64,000 nt of DNA, from the NCBI GenBank assembly GCA_013298145.1, contig JAAFJO010000001.1:310001-374000 (forward strand), read 5' to 3'. Source of the DNA: Betaproteobacteria bacterium (GTDB lineage: Bacteria > Pseudomonadota > Gammaproteobacteria > Burkholderiales > Casimicrobiaceae). This document shows positions 27,985 to 36,202 of this stretch, one piece after another. The position numbers and the translations under genes were made by a program. How positions within the stretch are numbered: the stretch's first letter is position 1; each line of letters begins with the position of its first letter. The notes under the pieces were generated by a model, which saw only the letters and a list, made by a program, of their open reading frames with translations, was not told where the DNA came from and did no database searches.

Positions 27985-28694
27985 CTGCGATGCTTGAAGT
28001 GAAACAGCTCGAAGTTGCCTACGGCGGCATCAAAGCGATCAAGAAAATTGACTTTTATGTGAACGAGGGCGAGCTGGTCACATTGATTGGTGCCAATGGC
28101 GCGGGCAAATCGTCTACGCTTCGCGCGCTCTCCGGACTGGTGAAGCCAGTGGGCGGCACGGTGAGCTATCGTGGGCAAGACATCACTGGCGTTGAATCGC
28201 ATGAATTGGTGGGGCTCGGCATCGCGCTGTGTCCGGAAGGCCGTGGCGTATTCAAGCGTCTCGATGTGCACGAAAACCTACTGATGGGAGCGTTTGCCCG
28301 AAAAGACACCGCGCAAATCATGAGCGAGGTCGATGAGATCTACACGCTCATTCCCCGTTTGAAAGAGCGGACCAAACAGATGGCGGGAACGCTTTCGGGT
28401 GGCGAACAGCAAATGCTTGCGATCGGACGCGCGATGCTTGCGCAGCCAAAGCTTCTGATGCTGGACGAACCATCGATGGGGCTCGCGCCGCTCATGGTGG
28501 AGAAGATCTTCGAGATCATCCGCCTGATCGCCAAGCGCGGCACGACCATTCTGCTCATTGAACAAAACGCGCAACTCGCGCTCGAAAACGCGCATCGCGG
28601 CTACGTACTCGAATCGGGCGAAATGAAAATGCAAGGCGAAGCCAAATCGTTACTTGCAGATCCGCGTGTGAAAGAGGCGTATTTGGGCGGGTAG
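27981..28694 (+). CDS. livF: Branched-chain amino acid ABC transporter ATP-binding protein LivF
   Basis: Second ATPase, 237 residues starting MTAMLEVKQLEVAYGGI. Walker A is GANGAGKSS, the signature LSGGEQQM, Walker B LLMLDEPSMGLAP and H-loop LIEQNAQ, the combination expected for LivF. The start at 27981 overlaps the livG stop (ATGA); the frame reaches back into livG but has no need to. No terminator stem is visible after the stop, so readthrough into the next small gene is possible. Confidence 0.95.
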   Translation: MTAMLEVKQLEVAYGGIKAIKKIDFYVNEGELVTLIGANGAGKSSTLRALSGLVKPVGGTVSYRGQDITGVESHELVGLGIALCPEGRGVFKRLDVHENLLMGAFARKDTAQIMSEVDEIYTLIPRLKERTKQMAGTLSGGEQQMLAIGRAMLAQPKLLMLDEPSMGLAPLMVEKIFEIIRLIAKRGTTILLIEQNAQLALENAHRGYVLESGEMKMQGEAKSLLADPRVKEAYLGG

Positions 28695-28735
28695 ACTCGC
28701 TCGGCCTCGAATCACTACGAGTCGCTGGAGGTGAG

Positions 28736-29206
28736 ATGAAGTGGATCAAGACTTTTTTTGAGCGCGCGTCAAAACCTAAGATGGAGCGTGAGTACGTTTA
28801 CATCAATCAGGATGGATCCGCCCGGGAATTGACCAACGATGAACGCGCCTATCTGGCCGAGGAGTTTCATCCCTGCGACGGAGGTCGTCCGTACATAAAG
28901 TCGCGGTATGCATCAACGGACGGATGGGGAAGTCTTTCAGGCTTCCTGCATCGCGGCGCCTTGCCAGAGCACCTTCTTGTCGAGGCTTCAAATCAGAACT
29001 ACAAACCGGCGGCATCTGATTTTCATCAAGAGATGATTGATGATGGCGAAAAAGTAGGCGACACCGTTACTCGAAATGCCGATGGTTCAGTAACGATCAC
29101 GCCGAATCCGGCGCTACCTGCTGCCGAACGATTTGAGAAGCTGCGGGCGATTCAGCTGGAGCGGCAACGGGATCGAGAAAGGCTTGCACGCCATTCCAAA
29201 GGCTAG
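28736..29206 (+). CDS. Protein of unknown function after livF
   Basis: A 156-residue soluble protein that I do not recognise. It has a basic, amphipathic start (MKWIKTFFERASKPKMER), a central motif SRYASTDGWGSLSGFLHRGALP, quoted only in part as DGWGSLSGFLHRG, which looks conserved in character, and a charged C-terminal helix rich in Arg, Glu and Gln (ERFEKLRAIQLERQRDRERL). No signal peptide, membrane segment or cysteine pair is seen. It has a strong GGAGGTGA Shine-Dalgarno four bases before ATG, so it is very probably translated. It lies 41 bp after livF and 65 bp before the ferredoxin gene. Confidence 0.75.
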   Translation: MKWIKTFFERASKPKMEREYVYINQDGSARELTNDERAYLAEEFHPCDGGRPYIKSRYASTDGWGSLSGFLHRGALPEHLLVEASNQNYKPAASDFHQEMIDDGEKVGDTVTRNADGSVTITPNPALPAAERFEKLRAIQLERQRDRERLARHSKG

Positions 29207-29262
29207 GCAAGACCGCTAGATGTTGTTGCGGATCACATCACTCCGGTCTCATCGCCACATAA

Positions 29263-29933
<671 letters not shown>

Positions 29934-30110
29934 GCTGCGCTATCAAGTCTTTCGCAGAAAAGACCGTTTATCAGGGCGAGCGACGTAAATTATTAGTTAT
30001 TAGCTGTAACGATTTATGACCGCTCGCGCGTTCGAAACAGATGATTTATGTTCGATGTTGTCGTGCGGAATGAAGCGGCGTTCATGCGTCGCGCAAACGT
30101 TTGGCGCGGC

Positions 30111-30953
30111 CTAAAGCTCAGTGCGCACTTGCCAAAGCTCGGGGAATAAAACCACATCAAGCGCGCGACGGAGATAAGCAACGCCCGCGGTGCCACCTGA
30201 GCCAATCTTGTAGCCAATCAATCGTTCAACCGTTGTGACGTGGTTAAACCGCCAGCGGCGGAAATTGTCTTCGACGTCGACCAGTTTTTCCGCGAGGTAG
30301 TAAAGATCCCAGTGCGCTGCGGTGTTGCGATACACGGACACCCATGCAGCGAGCACATGCGCATTCGCGCTCGGCACCTCGTCAAACTGAGTTCGTAACT
30401 CGCGTGAATCAAGCAGGCCACGCTCAGCGAGAACGGTGAGCGCCACGTCATAGATTGAAGGCGAATCGATCAAGGCGCTCAGCTTGGCGTGCTCCTCGGG
30501 TTGCTCTACAAACGGCTTCAGCATGTAGCGTTGACGATTGCCCAGCAGGAATTCAACGGTTCGATATTGCCAACTTTGAAATCCGCTCGCCTTGCCAAAC
30601 GCGTGGCGGAATTCAAGGTAATCCGCAGGCGTCATCGTCTTCAACACTTCCCACGCGTTACCCATCTGCTCTTGCGCGCGCGACACGCGAGCGAGCATTT
30701 TCATGGCCGGATCAAACTCCCGCCGCGATAAACAAGCAGTCGCGCCTGAGAGCTCTTTGATGATGAGGCTCATCCATACTTCTTGCACATGATGAATGGT
30801 GATGAAGAGCGTTTCATCATGGGCATCGGTGAGCGGCGCTTGCGCGGCGAGCAACTGTTCAAGCCGAAGATAGCTTGAGTAACTGAAACTATCCTTGAAC
30901 GAGGCATGAGCATCGCGCGTGGCTTCATCAAGGGAGGGGCGGTTTTCTTGCAT
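30111..30953 (-). CDS. kynA: Tryptophan 2,3-dioxygenase KynA
   Basis: KynA is a haem dioxygenase that opens the tryptophan indole ring to N-formylkynurenine. The 280-residue protein matches bacterial TDO in length. It contains FSYSSYLRLEQLL, FITIHHVQEVWMSLI (the substrate-side His is in this helix) and FRRWRFNHVTTVERLIG with the proximal haem histidine, followed by GSGGTAGVAYLRRAL. It lies 57 bp after kynU on the same strand. The formamidase gene kynB, often between or beside these two, is not in the window. Confidence 0.96.
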   Translation of the reverse strand: MQENRPSLDEATRDAHASFKDSFSYSSYLRLEQLLAAQAPLTDAHDETLFITIHHVQEVWMSLIIKELSGATACLSRREFDPAMKMLARVSRAQEQMGNAWEVLKTMTPADYLEFRHAFGKASGFQSWQYRTVEFLLGNRQRYMLKPFVEQPEEHAKLSALIDSPSIYDVALTVLAERGLLDSRELRTQFDEVPSANAHVLAAWVSVYRNTAAHWDLYYLAEKLVDVEDNFRRWRFNHVTTVERLIGYKIGSGGTAGVAYLRRALDVVLFPELWQVRTEL

Positions 30954-31010
30954 GGTGAGTACGAGCGTGCGTGAATGATCGGATGTTGAGCCAGCGCGAG
31001 CCAGATCGCA

Positions 31011-32249
31011 TCAAGTGACCGCGTGTTTCTGCTGATACTTCGGTTGATCCCATTCACGCGTCGCGAGGATGTCCGCCAAGTGTTTGGCTGCATTCACCAC
31101 ATCTTCGCGCGTGACGTAGAGCGGCGTGAAGCCAAATCGCAGAATGTCTGGCGCACGGAAATCACCGATCACGCCGCGCGCAATCAAGTTTTGCATGATT
31201 GCATAGCCTTCAACGTGCCGGAACGACACTTGGCTGCCGCGCAGCTTGTGTTCGCGCGGGGTTGCGAGCGTGAGCGCGTCGCCGCAATGAGTTTCCACTT
31301 CCGCGATAAACAAATCAGTGAGCGCGAGGGATTGCTCGCGAATGCGCTGTAGATCCACGTTCAACCAAAGATCGAGCGAGGCTTCGAGAGACGCGAGCTG
31401 CAGAATCGGCGGCGTGCCCACAAGGAAGCGCTTGGCGCCGCGAACCACACGAAACACTGGGTCAAACGCGAAGGGTGCGGCGTGCGCAAACCACCCAGAA
31501 ATTGGCGCGGGCGCGTTCATCGCATCGAGCGCATCGAGATGACGCGTGGCACCGAAGATAAACGCGGGCGCGCCGGGCCCGCCGTTCAAGTATTTGTAGC
31601 CGCAGCCGACGGCGAAGTCTGCATCGCAGGCGTTGAGCGCAACCGGGAACGCGCCTGCGGAATGGGCGAGATCCCAGATGATGAGCGCGCCGTTGTCGTG
31701 CGCCAGCGCAGTGATCGCTTTCATGTCATAGCGCTCGCCCGTGCGGTAATCGACTTCGGTCAACATCACAATCGCGGTTTGGGCGCTGATGTTTGCGGGA
31801 ATCTCAGTGCGCTTCACAAAACGCAATTCGAGCTTACGATCACGCAAAAGCTCCCGTAGCCCCTGAGCGATGTAGAGATCAGTTGGGAAGTTGTCAATGT
31901 CGCTCACGATGACATTGCGTGGCGAATCATGCGGAATCAGCGCAAGCGCGCTTAGTAGCGCTTTGAAAAGGTTGATTGACGTGCTGTCACACGCGACGAC
32001 TTCGCCATCATTTGCGCCGATTAGTTTCGCAATTTTGTTGCCGACCCGCTCGGGCGCGTTGATCCAATCCGCTGAATTCCAAGAGCGAATCAAATCATTG
32101 CCCCACTCACGCCTGACGGCATCGGCCACGCGCACACTTGAAAGCCTCGGCAATGCGCCGAGCGAATTGCCATCAAGATAGATCACGCCGTCCGGCAGCG
32201 CGAATTCACGGCGAAACTGATCGAAATAGGTATCAAGAGATGTGGGCAT
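31011..32249 (-). CDS. kynU: Kynureninase KynU
   Basis: KynU is a PLP enzyme that cleaves kynurenine to anthranilate and alanine. The 412-residue protein begins MPTSLDTYFDQFRREF and has IYLDGNSLGALP at the N-terminus, WDLAHSAGAFPV (PLP-facing Asp and His) and GCGYKYLNGGPGAP with the Schiff-base lysine. FGFTPLYVTREDV closes the small domain. The longer frame from 32276 would need a TTG and adds nine residues, so 32249 is used. It heads the kynU-kynA pair; a TCACGAA/TTCGTGA dyad lies about 100 bp upstream. Confidence 0.96.
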   Translation of the reverse strand: MPTSLDTYFDQFRREFALPDGVIYLDGNSLGALPRLSSVRVADAVRREWGNDLIRSWNSADWINAPERVGNKIAKLIGANDGEVVACDSTSINLFKALLSALALIPHDSPRNVIVSDIDNFPTDLYIAQGLRELLRDRKLELRFVKRTEIPANISAQTAIVMLTEVDYRTGERYDMKAITALAHDNGALIIWDLAHSAGAFPVALNACDADFAVGCGYKYLNGGPGAPAFIFGATRHLDALDAMNAPAPISGWFAHAAPFAFDPVFRVVRGAKRFLVGTPPILQLASLEASLDLWLNVDLQRIREQSLALTDLFIAEVETHCGDALTLATPREHKLRGSQVSFRHVEGYAIMQNLIARGVIGDFRAPDILRFGFTPLYVTREDVVNAAKHLADILATREWDQPKYQQKHAVT

Positions 32250-32350
32250 GGGCAGGGCTGGCAAGGTGGGCGACAAATGAGGAACACTGTGTGTGCGAAA
32301 ACGCCGAAAACAGTCGGGCGATTGTCTCGCGTTAACGGACGCAGTTTATT

Positions 32351-32387
32351 TCACGAATCACTCAAAGAAGAGCGAGATATTTCGTGA
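32351..32387. promoter_or_regulatory. Inverted repeat upstream of kynU
   Basis: TCACGAA (32351-32357) and TTCGTGA (32381-32387) form a seven-base dyad in the 194-bp gap between kynU and the next gene on the same strand. Such a site could bind a regulator such as the Lrp-type KynR known in other bacteria. No kynR-like gene is adjacent and no clear -35/-10 pair was found, so this is only a candidate. Confidence 0.3.
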
Positions 32388-32443
32388 GCGAGCTTCCGCA
32401 CGAAGCGGTGGCAGTAGCTGCCGCGCGCTTCTTCTCTGTAGCG

Positions 32444-33196
32444 CTAACGGCTCGCTGCGCAGGTCATGCATTCGGCGTTACGTGACATGCGCACCGTGAA
32501 AAATTCCATGCGCCGTGCATCGAGCGTAAGTAGCTGCCCAACCAGTGACTCGCCAGCGCCCGCGAGCACCTTGATGGCCTCGGCCGCCTGCATTGCGCCG
32601 ATGATGCCAACGAGCGGCGCGAATACACCCATCGTGGCGCAGCGCTCTTCTTCGGGCAACTCGCCTTCAGGAAAGAGGCAGGCGTAACACGGAGAATCGT
32701 CGCGGCGCACGTCATAGACCGAAAGCTGGCCATCCATGCGAATCGCGGCGCCAGAGACGAGCGGCTTTTTGTGCGCCACGCACGCGCGGTTCACCGCATG
32801 GCGCGTTGCAAATCGATCACTGCAGTCAATCACCACATCAGAGGCGGCGACCGCTGTATCAAGCGCCTCACCAAGCAGGCGCGCTTTGAGCGCAACGACT
32901 TCAATTTCGGGATTGATCGCCTGCATCCGCTTCGCTGCGGAATCAACTTTCGCGATACCAATGGTGGTTGTGTCGTGCGCGATCTGACGCTGCAGATTGG
33001 TGAGATCAACCACGTCATCATCAGCAATCACAATCTTGCCAACGCCTGCGCTCGCCAAATAGAGCGCCACAGGAGAGCCGAGACCGCCTGCACCCACCAC
33101 GAGCGCGCTCGATGCAAGCAAACGCTCTTGCCCATCTACACCCAACTCGTCGAGCAGAATGTGTCGTGAATAGCGAAGGAGCTGTTGGTCGTTCAC
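32444..33196 (-). CDS. HesA/MoeB/ThiF-family E1-like adenylyltransferase
   Basis: A 250-residue E1-like enzyme that adenylates the C-terminus of a small sulfur-carrier protein (MoaD or ThiS). VVGAGGLGSPVALYLASAGVG is the nucleotide-binding loop region, NLQRQIAH contains the conserved Arg-finger segment, and two zinc-binding CxxC pairs are present (CYAC and CMTC). A GTG start at 33196, four bases after the ccmG stop, is chosen because VNDQQLLRYSRHILL is the usual MoeB/ThiF beginning; the frame extends further but into ccmG. MoeB and ThiF cannot be told apart from sequence alone. Confidence 0.9.
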   Translation of the reverse strand: MNDQQLLRYSRHILLDELGVDGQERLLASSALVVGAGGLGSPVALYLASAGVGKIVIADDDVVDLTNLQRQIAHDTTTIGIAKVDSAAKRMQAINPEIEVVALKARLLGEALDTAVAASDVVIDCSDRFATRHAVNRACVAHKKPLVSGAAIRMDGQLSVYDVRRDDSPCYACLFPEGELPEEERCATMGVFAPLVGIIGAMQAAEAIKVLAGAGESLVGQLLTLDARRMEFFTVRMSRNAECMTCAASR

Positions 33197-33200
33197 GGAG

Positions 33201-33716
33201 TTACTTTGCGAAAAAAGGCGCGAACTTTTGAGCAATGATCTCGGGCGTCACCGGGCCCACGAATTTGGCGCGAACGATGCCTTGAGCATCAATCAAAAAT
33301 GTTTCTGGCGCACCGTACACACCCCAATCGAGCGCGGTTTTTCCTTGCTCATCGTAGGCGACGAACGCGTAGGGGTTGCCCGTGCTGCGAAGCACCTCGA
33401 GCGCTGCATCGCGCTTGTCTTTGTAATTCAAGCCGACGATGGGTACGCTGCCTTTTTTGGCGAGATCAACCAGCACCGGATGCTCTTCTTTGCACGGCGG
33501 ACACCAACTCGCCCACACATTGAGCAGCCACACTTTTCCCTTCATTTGCTCAGGGGAAAATGGGGTTGATGCGTTCGCAAGTTGCGGCAACGCGAACTGA
33601 GGCGCAGGCTTGCCGATCAACGGCGAGGGCACTTCACGGGGATCGCGAAACAGGCCCCAGAACAACACAGCCGCCAAGGCGACGAAGGCGAGGGGAATGA
33701 GGAGCTTTTTATTCAC
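33201..33716 (-). CDS. ccmG: Periplasmic thioredoxin CcmG/DsbE
   Basis: CcmG keeps the haem-binding cysteines of apocytochrome c reduced before haem attachment. The 171-residue protein has an N-terminal membrane anchor (LLIPLAFVALAAVLFWGLF) and a thioredoxin fold with WASWCPPCKEE, followed by the acidic YDEQGKTALDWGVYGAPETFLID, which is typical of CcmG. The start is a GTG. It follows ccmE by 189 bp, where ccmF would be expected; that gap holds an inverted repeat. Confidence 0.92.
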   Translation of the reverse strand: MNKKLLIPLAFVALAAVLFWGLFRDPREVPSPLIGKPAPQFALPQLANASTPFSPEQMKGKVWLLNVWASWCPPCKEEHPVLVDLAKKGSVPIVGLNYKDKRDAALEVLRSTGNPYAFVAYDEQGKTALDWGVYGAPETFLIDAQGIVRAKFVGPVTPEIIAQKFAPFFAK

Positions 33717-33723
33717 GGTTGAG

Positions 33724-33876
33724 TTTTTGACGCAGATTTACGCAGATTCAGCCAGTTGATTGACGCAGATTTTTTCGGGGCGATGTGACGGCGATACATT
33801 TCGCTGGATTCGGCTTGGCGCTCAAAAGAAATCCGCGTCAATCTGCGTGAAATCGGCGTTAATCTGCGGCAAAAAT
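33724..33876. repeat. Imperfect inverted repeat of ACGCAGATT units between ccmE and ccmG
   Basis: The left arm (about 33724-33775) consists of TTTTTGACGCAGATT, ACGCAGATT and GACGCAGATTT. The right arm (about 33826-33876) is its inverse with the same units, AATCTGCGTC, AATCTGCGT and AATCTGCGGC, ending in AAAAA. The ~50-base spacer is ordinary. The unit resembles the ACAGATGAAC unit of the repeat at 35384-35526. Folded as RNA it would form a long imperfect stem. No coding potential was found. Confidence 0.75.
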
Positions 33877-33905
33877 TCGGGGCTTCGTAGCGCGTAATCG
33901 ACCGG

Positions 33906-34355
33906 TCATTTAAGTGTTTTCTGCGCCCGCTCACGCGCTTGATGCGCTTTGTCGACCGCGGCTTGCGCTTCCGGCGGCATGTAGTTTTCATCATGCTTGG
34001 CGAGCACTTCTTTAGCGCGGAACACGCCATCGGGGCCGAGCGTGCCTTGGGCAACGACGCCTTTGCCTTCTTTGAAAAGGTCGGGAAGGATGCCGGTGTA
34101 GGTCACGGGGACGATTTGCGCGGTGTCGGTCACCTGAAAACTCACATCGAGCCCAGTGCGTTTGACGCTTCCCGCTTCGACCAAGCCGCCCACGCGAAAC
34201 GCGCGACTTTGCGGCGCTTCCCCTGATTTAACTTGGGTTGGCGTGTAGAAAAACTGTAAATTGTCTTGCAGCGCATAAAGCACGAGGCCCACAGCCGATG
34301 AGAGCAAGAGCAGGCCTGCCGCGATGAGTCCGAGGCGTTTTTGTTTAAGCGTCAT
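33906..34355 (-). CDS. ccmE: Haem chaperone CcmE
   Basis: CcmE takes haem from CcmABCD in the periplasm and binds it covalently through a histidine. The 149-residue protein has an N-terminal membrane anchor (LIAAGLLLLSSAVGLVLYAL), the OB-fold segments FRVGGLVEAGSVKR and VPVTYTGILPDLFKEG, and the haem site LAKHDENYMP with its histidine and tyrosine. MTLKQKRLGLI at 34355 is the usual start; the longer frame begins inside ccmD. It overlaps ccmD by 11 bases. Confidence 0.95.
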   Translation of the reverse strand: MTLKQKRLGLIAAGLLLLSSAVGLVLYALQDNLQFFYTPTQVKSGEAPQSRAFRVGGLVEAGSVKRTGLDVSFQVTDTAQIVPVTYTGILPDLFKEGKGVVAQGTLGPDGVFRAKEVLAKHDENYMPPEAQAAVDKAHQARERAQKTLK

Positions 34356-34509
34356 GTGAATCCTCTGCACAGGCGAGTGCGCGCTTTCGAGCTCGTTTGA
34401 GCGCGATGAGTTCCGCGATGACGGCAATCAAGAGCGCGCCGTAGCTACCCCAGACAAAAAAGCCGCGTCCGCCCATGCTCCAAAACGCGCTCCAGGATTC
34501 CCAGATCAT
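34345..34509 (-). CDS. ccmD: Haem exporter small subunit CcmD
   Basis: A 54-residue single-pass membrane protein that stabilises the CcmABC-CcmE complex. MIWESWSAFWSMGGRGFFVWGSYG leads into one hydrophobic helix (ALLIAVIAELIAL) and a basic tail (KRARKRA), the exact CcmD pattern. A longer frame extends upstream to 34644, but that part has no CcmD counterpart. It lies between ccmC and ccmE and overlaps the ccmE start. Confidence 0.9.
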   Translation of the reverse strand: MIWESWSAFWSMGGRGFFVWGSYGALLIAVIAELIALKRARKRALACAEDSHDA

Positions 34510-34539
34510 TTGCGAATCTCCGACGATAGTCGCACTTTT

Positions 34540-34576
34540 CCCCTTGCCCTTTGGGAGCGGGGCGCGGGGCAAGGGG
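34540..34576. repeat. Hairpin between ccmC and ccmD
   Basis: CCCCTTGCCC (34540-34549) pairs perfectly with GGGCAAGGGG (34567-34576) around a 17-base G-rich loop. It fills most of the 85-bp gap between the ccmC stop and the ccmD start. No U-run follows on the minus strand, so it is not a standard terminator; it could be an mRNA processing or stability element. Confidence 0.65.
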
Positions 34577-34594
34577 TCGAGCGTGGTGGTGGTC

Positions 34595-35362
34595 TCACTT
34601 GCGCACGCTCGACTGAATCCATGCGGCGCTGCGTTCGCGTTCAATGATCTGCGTGCGCAGACGGTTCATCGCGACGGCAATGCAGTACGCCCAGAAAGCA
34701 AAGGCCATGATCATCATTGCAGTCAGCATGATGGTTGCCATCGAAGAGCCGCCGGGGCGCACCGATGCGCCTTGGTGCAACGTATTCCACCATTGCACGC
34801 TGAAATAAATGATCGGCACGTTCACCGCGCCGATCAACGCGATCAACGCGCTTGCGCGATCGCCCTTTTTCTTGTCATCAAACGCAGCAGCGAGCGCGAT
34901 GTAGCCGACGTAGAGGAAAAACAGAATGAGCGTCGAGGTGAGCCGCGCATCCCACACCCAATACGTGCCCCACGTGGGGCGGCCCCAGAGCGCGCCGGTC
35001 CAGAGCGAAATCGCCGCCATGATCGCGCCTGTGGGCGCGAGTGCGTGTGACATCATGAACGAGAGCCGCGTGCCAAACGCAAGCCCAATCGCACACCAAA
35101 ACGCCATCGCCAAATAGATGACCATCGCCATCCATGCAGCGGGCACGTGGATATAGATCACACGATAGACCTCGCCTTGAGTGGCATCGGTCGGAGCGCG
35201 GAAAAAGCCGATATAGAGCCCAACGATCGTGAGCGAAATCGCTAGAAACCAACACAACTTTTCAATCGTACCGGCGACCGGATAGAACGCAGCCGGCGAG
35301 GCATAGCGCCAAAACCATTTGCCGTTAAAGCGGTCGTTAGATTGTTGTTCGGTGCGTGCCAC
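34595..35362 (-). CDS. ccmC: Haem exporter permease CcmC
   Basis: CcmC is the inner-membrane protein that presents haem to CcmE. The 255-residue protein has six hydrophobic segments and the tryptophan-rich haem motif WGRPTWGTYWVWDARLTS, with conserved periplasmic histidines in YIHVPAAWMA and QWWNTLHQG. An N-terminal tail of about 30 residues precedes the first helix. A 166-bp gap with an inverted repeat separates it from ccmB upstream. Confidence 0.95.
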   Translation of the reverse strand: MARTEQQSNDRFNGKWFWRYASPAAFYPVAGTIEKLCWFLAISLTIVGLYIGFFRAPTDATQGEVYRVIYIHVPAAWMAMVIYLAMAFWCAIGLAFGTRLSFMMSHALAPTGAIMAAISLWTGALWGRPTWGTYWVWDARLTSTLILFFLYVGYIALAAAFDDKKKGDRASALIALIGAVNVPIIYFSVQWWNTLHQGASVRPGGSSMATIMLTAMMIMAFAFWAYCIAVAMNRLRTQIIERERSAAWIQSSVRK

Positions 35363-35383
35363 GTTGGTTTATTTCGATTTGCC

Positions 35384-35526
35384 TTTTGCCACAGATGAAC
35401 ACAGATGAACACAGATGTCGCGGGAGCGATGTCTAGTCGTGGCATCTCGCTGCCCGCGGATTGCTTTGAATTTTTGCTCAATCGGCGATGAAAATCTGTG
35501 TGTATCTGTGTTCATCTGTGGCAAAA
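35384..35526. repeat. Inverted repeat of ACAGATGAAC units between ccmB and ccmC
   Basis: The left arm starts TTTTGCC at 35384 and contains three CACAGATG-type units to 35417. The first 23 bases (35384-35406) match the inverse of 35504-35526 perfectly, and similarity continues to about 35490. The right arm ends two bases before the ccmB stop. Similar CACAGATGAACACAGATG repeats occur in many unrelated bacterial genomes, to my recollection, with no known function. As RNA it would make a long stem with an ~85-base loop. Confidence 0.85.
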
Positions 35527-35527
35527 A

Positions 35528-36202
35528 CTAATCCGTAGATATCCGCAACGCAGCCGCTGCTGCAAGCGGACACAATGCTAGAGCAAAGAGGAAATACGCC
35601 GCTTGCAGCGCAAGTTCTGCGGCGGGCGATTCGCCGGAAAGCACTTTAAGCGCCGCGCCCGCGCCGAAGATGAGCGTGGGGATCGTTAAGGGCAAAACCA
35701 AAACTGCCGTGAGGATCGCGCCGCCGCGCGCGGCAACGAGAAGCGCCGAGGCAATCGCGCCAATCAAAATCAACGTCGGCACCGCAAGCACCACCGTGAG
35801 CGCGAGGATGCTCGCCACTTCGCTGGGAAGCGCGTAGAAGAGGGCGAACGCGGGGGTTGCCAGCGCGAGCGGCAGGGCAAGCGCGAGGCTAATCGCGGCT
35901 ACCCGCGCGAGGATCAACACGGCGAGTGGCTCGGGCGAGGTGAGTAAGTGTTCCAGCGAGCCGTCTTTCGCGTCTTCATCAAAAAGGCGCGGTAGCGCGA
36001 GCATCGCCGCCAGCAGCGCGCCGACGAAAAGTACGCCGATACCGATTAAGCGCAAACGCTCTGATTCGCTGCCGACTGCAAAAGGAAAGATAGAAGTTAC
36101 GATCAGAAAGAACATCAGCGGGTTGGCCCAATCGCTTCTGCGTCTCGCAAATAAAGTTATTTCGCGGCGAAACACGGCTTGAGCGGCGACGCGAAGGCTC
36201 AT
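35528..36202 (-). CDS. ccmB: Haem exporter permease CcmB
   Basis: Permease partner of the CcmA ATPase in cytochrome c maturation. The 224-residue protein is largely hydrophobic with about six membrane segments and has the family features VFRREITLFARRRSDWANPLMFFLIV near the N-terminus and FDEDAKDGSLEHLLTSPEPL in the first cytoplasmic loop, both quoted as segments of the conserved region. It overlaps ccmA by four bases. Confidence 0.92.
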   Translation of the reverse strand: MSLRVAAQAVFRREITLFARRRSDWANPLMFFLIVTSIFPFAVGSESERLRLIGIGVLFVGALLAAMLALPRLFDEDAKDGSLEHLLTSPEPLAVLILARVAAISLALALPLALATPAFALFYALPSEVASILALTVVLAVPTLILIGAIASALLVAARGGAILTAVLVLPLTIPTLIFGAGAALKVLSGESPAAELALQAAYFLFALALCPLAAAAALRISTD

